Source of the DNA: Margaritispora aquatica
Lineage: Eukaryota > Ascomycota > Leotiomycetes > Helotiales > Discinellaceae
Assembly: GCA_007644065.1 (NCBI GenBank)
Contig: VJWN01000009.1
Coordinates: 930,001-994,000 of the forward strand
Direction of reading: 5' to 3'
DNA length: 64,000 nt
Part shown: one piece after another, positions 58,503 to 64,000 of the stretch
How positions within the stretch are numbered: position 1 is the stretch's first letter
Layout of the letters: every line of letters begins with the position of its first letter
Notes under the pieces: model-generated
Told to the model about the DNA's origin: nothing
Database searches by the model: none
Seen by the model: only the letters and a program-made list of their open reading frames with translations
Made by a program: the position numbers and the translations under genes

Positions 58503-59773
58503 GTTTGCTATGTTTGCTATGTTTGTGGGTGGATTGAGATGATAAGTGTGAGTATTTGAGATGAGAAGGGTATGCGTTGATATATGTAAATTGAGTTGAC
58601 CTTGTGCTTGTGTAACCTGAAACTATTCCAAAAGAAGCTGATCTTGTAGTACAGAGAGGAAGGATCAAGTCTGAAGAACGATGAACAGCGAGGAGTGAAC
58701 AGCGAGGAGTATCGCGGAGAAAGACTTGTGAAAATTGGATGAGTTGAAAAATAAAATATCTATCTCCTCAGTCGTCCGAGATCCAGAATATATACTCATC
58801 AAACCCACCTCTCTCCACGCTGGCCGCAGGCCCTATTCTCATCCATCACATAATCGTAGCCAAACCGCATTTCACGTCCCATCAGAGCATCACGACGACC
58901 ACATCATGCCATCACATCCAAAGGTGCACCTATTTCAGAGTCCGCCCGTCCGATCGCACGCATCATATTTCCAAGCCGTATTCCGACTTATTGCCTCTTC
59001 TTGTCTCTCTGGTCATCCCCCATTCCGCAAACCCACTGCCAAAACATCCATCTCCCAGGAGAAGCGACGGAGATGTCTCCCTTATCGCGAGGCTGAGAAT
59101 CCCCATTATAATCCCAGCGTTTTGTTTGGCTGGAACCTTGTCCCGTACGTATGTCAGCATCTTGCTTTCGCAGCCCGTTGAAGATGTTCGATGCTCAGCA
59201 AATGAAACCTTCAGCATTGGCATTAAGAGGCTGCAGCTGCCATGTGCTCATGCCAGGGCTGTGTTCGAGCCTCCGGAGAGGTTGCAGGTTTTATGTCTCA
59301 ATTCGTCATTCGATGTTTTCCAAAAGTGGAACTGCCGGCTCGCTTGACATACGAGGTTGGGGTTGAAATCATGCGATTTTGAGCAAAAAGTTTTTAAGGG
59401 ATTAGCTAATAGGCTCCGAAAACATCCGTCTACGTAAAAATTACTTGATGGTTGGCCATGGTGTAGGAAAGGATAATCATGATAATATGAAACACAGTAT
59501 AGCCAACTCTAGATTCTGTTCTCTCAGATTTGGCAAATCTTATGGACAGGAAGGATAGCTGTGTGACAAAACAACCTGCTTAAACATGCACTGGAAGAGT
59601 TTTCCATTCTATGTACATGGTACAAATACTTTGTCTATCCGACAATATAGGCTGTTTATTGTGCGCCATCTAAACCAATGCAACCACCTGGTATCCAGAT
59701 ACACGCGGAATCAATGTTCGTAATATACATGATCATTATAAGTCGTCGGCTTCTCTCAGTCATACCTCGTTTG
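58503..59773. other. Intergenic region
   Basis: The stretch holds the globin-sensor promoter and the 3' flank of the WD40 gene. A 148-codon plus-strand frame (58735-59181) overlaps other open frames and has no recognisable motif. Confidence 0.5.
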
Positions 59774-62700
59774 CTAATCCAAGGCTTCTCCGCAAGACTT
59801 GCAAACCATAACAACTCCTCTCAAATTCTTCTTCACTCTAAAGTCTTTGCTGCCGCACTTCTTACAGGTCATTTCATTCTCACTCTCTTCTGCCGGATCC
59901 CCGGAGGCTTCATCGGAGCTCAATTGACTAACCACGCTTGTGTTGCGATTGCCAGCAGGCCGCGAATTTTCTGGTCCAAGTTTGCTAGGATCGCGACCAT
60001 TCGATCGCCAGGCGGTTAAGTTCCAGAACGCATTTGATGGATTGGATTCATTAATACGAATTTCATCCTTGGCACTAGTAAAATTGAAGCTTGGAGTCGG
60101 TGGTGAGGTAAAACTATTAGTAGTGTTTGTTAAAGGTTGGTAAATACTCGGCGGGGGGCTTGTTGTAGAGACACTGGGTGTCGTAGTTGAGAGCAACGGT
60201 GTGCTAATTATTCCCAACCCATAAGGTTGTTGTCGGGCAGCGCTCGCGCTAGCAAGATTGGTTTGGGAGTTCGTTGTGGAGTGAGATATGACAGAAGCTC
60301 TGTTTGTGAATTTGCCGGGTGACACGCTGCGATCGTTTCTAGAAGCTTGGCCGCTTCGAATGGATACATTGTCCTCTGTAATGCCATTTCTCCATGATTC
60401 TATGTGCGGAGAGTAATAGTTTTGAGACACTGAATTCCTCCTTGAATGTGAGCCACCCGAATTCTTGGTCATTATGCTGCCAGTGCGCATGATTTTCCGC
60501 ATTGATCCAGTTTCCCAATTATCTCGCGTCCTCTTTTTGTATGCACAGTCGCACCTATAGACTTTGATACACCCCAGATAGTCTGCTGTGACGATAATAA
60601 CACCGTCGTTATGTGACGATCTTGCCAAGTAAGCTGGACTCTCTTCTGGTTTCTTGACGTTCGCTTCGCTTAAAGAACCAGAATGGCGATTCTCGGAACC
60701 TGTACGGTGACTCTCTTCTCTACTCAAAAGAGTGACTGGTGGTGGATTACAGAGGTCATATATTGGATCTTCAGAGGTAGATAGTAGACGCCGAGTTTGC
60801 GTTGGGGCAATTATGGCAGCTGTGACTATCTCCGAGTGAGCTTCAAAGAACTCCATTGGACGCTTCTCCCCATCTGCGTGGGCTATTGACCACAAATAGC
60901 AGCGTTTGTCCTCTGATCCAGAGATGACATATTGAGCATCATCGCTAAAACTCGCCTTAATTTGAGAGCAAGTGTTTTCGTGACCTCGGAGTTTAGTTTC
61001 AAGCGACTTGTCTTTCAGATTGTATATTCGCACTCGGGAATCATTTGAAGTTATTAGTACTTTGACCTCGCCATTTGGATCATCCGGAGGATAGGTCATC
61101 GTTCTAATGCCTGTGACTTTGCTACCCTTCGCGTTCTTACCCCGGGAAGACCGTACGTGTATTTGACTTTGAAATTTCAAGCCTTCAGTTTCATAGAACA
61201 GACAAAGACCACTAAGAACACCAGCCATAGCAGTCTTGCCATCCGGAGTAAATGCAACAGCAGTAATGAGATCTGGTAGCTGGGCCCAGTACGCCACTGA
61301 TTTATCAGGTATGCTCCATAGTCGAAGTATGGAGTCTAGGGAGCCTGCTAGGAAGAATCGATCATCGCGTGGGTGAAAAGCAATGGATGTAACTGACAAA
61401 GCTTGGTGTTAGCTCGTATTCTCACAGATAAACGATGTTGTCCAGTCCTAACCCAAACTCAAAGGGTCACTTACCAAAATCTTTGTGCTTGAATGTCACT
61501 AGTGCGTCGGGACGTGACCTATTTAGCCTTTTAGTGCACGATTCGAAAGCTTGGTTAGCGGCATGGGGTAGTTTATTCAACGCATCATCACCATATGAAT
61601 ATGAGAGTCTTACATATGCCAAAGGCGAACAGTCTTGTCCATAGACGATGATAACAAAAAGTTGTTTTTAGACCAGCTTAAATCAAGGATTTCGCCGGTA
61701 TGACCTTGGAACTCTCGCACTGGCTTTGACATGAATACGGGAGCACTGAGTCTTTCGCCCCCTTCCGTGCTTGACAATACATCTTCTTCGTGCTCGTGAG
61801 ATCGTCTTTCCTCGGGTGTCGATATCACCGCCCAGACCCTTACCACCATATCACGACCAGCTGCAGCCAAATATCTTCCATCTTTGCTAAACTCAGTTGC
61901 CCAAATTGCCCCGCTCGACTTTGTAGCATTAGGCGACTTTGGTGGGCTGTTTGGGTGGATTTCAAATGTTGTAACTCCAGGGACTTTATCTTCGACAAAC
62001 GGATGCTTTGTGCCGCTTAACTCTTGTGCTAGAAACATACGATCAAATTCCTTGACCTTCTTGTGATGCGCCCGAACCTTAATGTATCGAGGTGGCTCTT
62101 TGTGCTGTGGTATATATCCATTTGCGCCAATGGAGGATGAAAAAACATGAGCGTTCATGCCTTCTGTTCGGTGATCACCAAGTTCTGATTCATCGTCATC
62201 GGCTTCGACGGACTGGTCCTTCTTTTTGGGTATGATGGAGAAGCGGCTGAGAAATGAAACACCCTTCCTATAAGAAAATTCGCCGTTAGTGATGTTGGGT
62301 AATGGACATAAGCAGAAAGGAAAGCCCCGCAAGTTCCATACTCCAGTAAGGACACTGGAAGCCTATCAAGGTGTAAGACAACCAACTCACTTCTTCTCCC
62401 TCAAAGGATTACTGTCGCTGCGCACGATATCGGGTGTCAATTGCCTATTCGGAGACGCTATCTCAGGGCTAATTGGACTCCCCTCGATAATCGGACTACT
62501 AGGGGCAGCAGTATTTCTCAGTTTGTGGGGTATAGTGTTTTCGGTGTTCGTCCTCTTCAAGATGTGCTACAGCACATCATTAGCCATCCATAATGCATGG
62601 TCAGTCCATATGTTGACAAAACGCTTGCCGATGATTAAGGTACGGAGTGCGTACAATAGAGAGTGGGTCAATGGCAGTTGAGGGCCTGTGAGATGTTGGC

Positions 62701-63079
62701 GAAGTGGTGATAGTTGGCTTTTGCCCATTCATATCCCGTGTAGAGACATTCCGCACCAGTTGAAGCGGTGCTCTCTTCCCATTTGCGTGAGGATTGCCTA
62801 TGGTGTATAGCTTCGTTAGCATGAGCGCAAGGGCTGAGAGTAAAAAGAAAAGCCATGACATTGGAACATCATTGGGAGACACTCTGCACGATTAGGCATT
62901 GCCGACATATATCATAAGCAAAACTAACCTTCTGAGCTCGTCGAACTCTTCGGCCGGTGAGATTGCCCGCCATCCGTGGTATTCGAAGGAGAATCGAGAG
63001 ATGCGCCTTGTGTCCCGGCATTGCCCTCATGGCTTCTGGTGGCTATCACCTTAATTTGCGGCAGAGCAGGATCTGACAT
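59774..63079 (-). CDS. WD40-repeat protein, WDR44/Dgr2-like, with C-terminal zinc-ribbon-like motif
   Basis: Six exons on the minus strand (63079-62929, 62797-62655, 62566-62391, 62267-61614, 61518-61475, 61392-59774) give 928 aa. The first 160 residues are Ser/Thr/Pro-rich and disordered. A KKKGVSFLSRF motif and WD repeats follow: [82 protein letters not shown], and SDDAQYVISGSEDKRCYLWS. The order and [19 protein letters not shown] match WDR44 and yeast YMR102C/Dgr2. WDR44 binds Rab11 at recycling endosomes; yeast relatives are linked to drug resistance. The long C-terminal part is Ser/Thr-rich and ends in a CKKC...CKSC motif that may bind zinc. Exon 5 is only 44 bp. Confidence 0.88.
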
Positions 63080-64000
63080 GGTCTGGTACGGTCCATATGT
63101 TCATGGAACGAAAGACAAAGGTTGGTAGGCCAAGGCCAGGTGGGCGTGTGAGCAATCACTATTTGCTGTATCTCGAGGCTTTCTGGCTCTCCTAGGGCTC
63201 CTGGCTGTCTTCTATCCGCAGATGCCGGAGCAGGTCGCAGGTCGCAGGATCAGCTTATTATGCTTGGATCGGAGTCTAATTGATTGCGCAGGATTCGTTG
63301 CGGCGGACCGAATGCGATGTCAGATGTCAGCTTCTTTGGTGAAAGCTTCTGTTGGTGGTTGATATCATATAAATCCACAGCAGAATGTGGTTGACAATGG
63401 ACGGAGCACGAGTGTGAACATTTATTGCGACTGTTGCTTTACGCTACGAGTAAGGTACAGAGATAGCTTCATGAGGTGAGGTGAGCTGAGCTGAGCTGAG
63501 GTTGGGTTGAGCGGGAAGTTCGAGGCTACAGTAACTAAATCCAGGAAAAGCTTCTATCATGTCCTGTCCTGCCGAAAATCTAAAACGGATGTTCCATGTT
63601 GCTCGAGTGACGTCGCCATCGGCGCTCGGGGACTTCACACTGGGACTGCTCAAATAAGCGGATGCGACATCACAAAGAATAGAATGGAAAACTATCAGTA
63701 TGCTAAAGGCACAATTCACAAAGTCGTAAAATAAAAGTATACGGCAACAGGAGACCAAGCCAGTGGATACTTCTGCGGATTGAAGACTGGACATGATACG
63801 TAATAAGTATTGTAATCAAGAACAACATACCGCTTGGCGACATTGTGAGTTCGGTGATCGCCCAGATTATTGAAGCATTTTCCAAGACCTGGAGTTGATT
63901 TGTCAACCTCACTTCACTATCGACTTCGACGATGTCCATTCCCTCCAGCAGCAGGAGTTGTGCATCTGACATGACTCTCCATGTTGATTATATGAAGCAA
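63080..64000. other. Right flank, no supported gene
   Basis: The stretch begins with the WD40 promoter. A minus-strand ATG at 63972 opens 89 codons and a GTATGT donor follows at 63831, so the first exon of a gene is possible, but nothing is recognisable. A GAGCT/GAGGT tandem repeat lies at about 63475-63500. Confidence 0.4.

Noticed and set aside
63703..63972. 89-codon minus-strand frame from ATG 63972
   Set aside because: Could be a first exon (GTATGT donor after TMSPSG), but too short and too close to the edge to support.

Overview
The window is nuclear DNA of a filamentous ascomycete (Pezizomycotina). The evidence is short introns, mostly 46-60 bp, with GTRNGT-like donors and CTAAC-type branch points; Zn2Cys6 regulators; Dal5-type transporters; and orthologues of fungal housekeeping genes. 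A helotialean or other leotiomycete source is a guess from the loose gene spacing, not shown. I rebuilt every multi-exon gene by hand from splice motifs, family conservation and frame. All rebuilt CDSs are exact multiples of three and free of internal stops.

Region 1 (1-9.65 kb) is an accessory, cluster-like block: the edge of an unidentified minus-strand gene, an extended SDR reductase, two class A FAD monooxygenases, a Zn2Cys6 regulator and a Dal5/Tna1-type anion permease. Genes are mostly divergent pairs with 0.4-0.7 kb intergenic regions. No backbone synthase is present, so catabolism or uptake of a small aromatic or carboxylic acid is the simplest reading (inference). The regulator encodes two complete Zn2Cys6 clusters in tandem.

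Region 2 (9.9-21.3 kb) is housekeeping: an NDUFAF6-like complex I assembly factor and, divergent from it, a RAD5-like HIRAN/SNF2/RING protein with an MCB box between them; then COX4 and an HMT1-type half ABC transporter.

Region 3 (21.3-35.3 kb) is sparse. An 8.2 kb stretch without a recognisable gene contains tandem repeats and a promoter-like TATA/CT-rich segment. The LAG1-type ceramide synthase follows, then about 3 kb of noncoding DNA with palindromes and GCCCTTT clusters, and a small Cys-rich hypothetical gene.

Region 4 (35.3-50.3 kb) holds vacuolar alkaline phosphatase (PHO8 type), ribosomal protein eL34 and, divergent from it, the spliceosome core gene PRP8 without an intein; a gap; and a Myb/SANT-like gene.

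Region 5 (50.3-64 kb) holds a microsatellite-rich gap, a HhH-GPD-like protein, a decayed MFS drug-transporter relic, a protoglobin/globin-sensor protein, and a WDR44/Dgr2-type WD40 protein with a C-terminal zinc-ribbon-like motif. I saw no tRNA, rRNA, CRISPR array or autonomous transposon.
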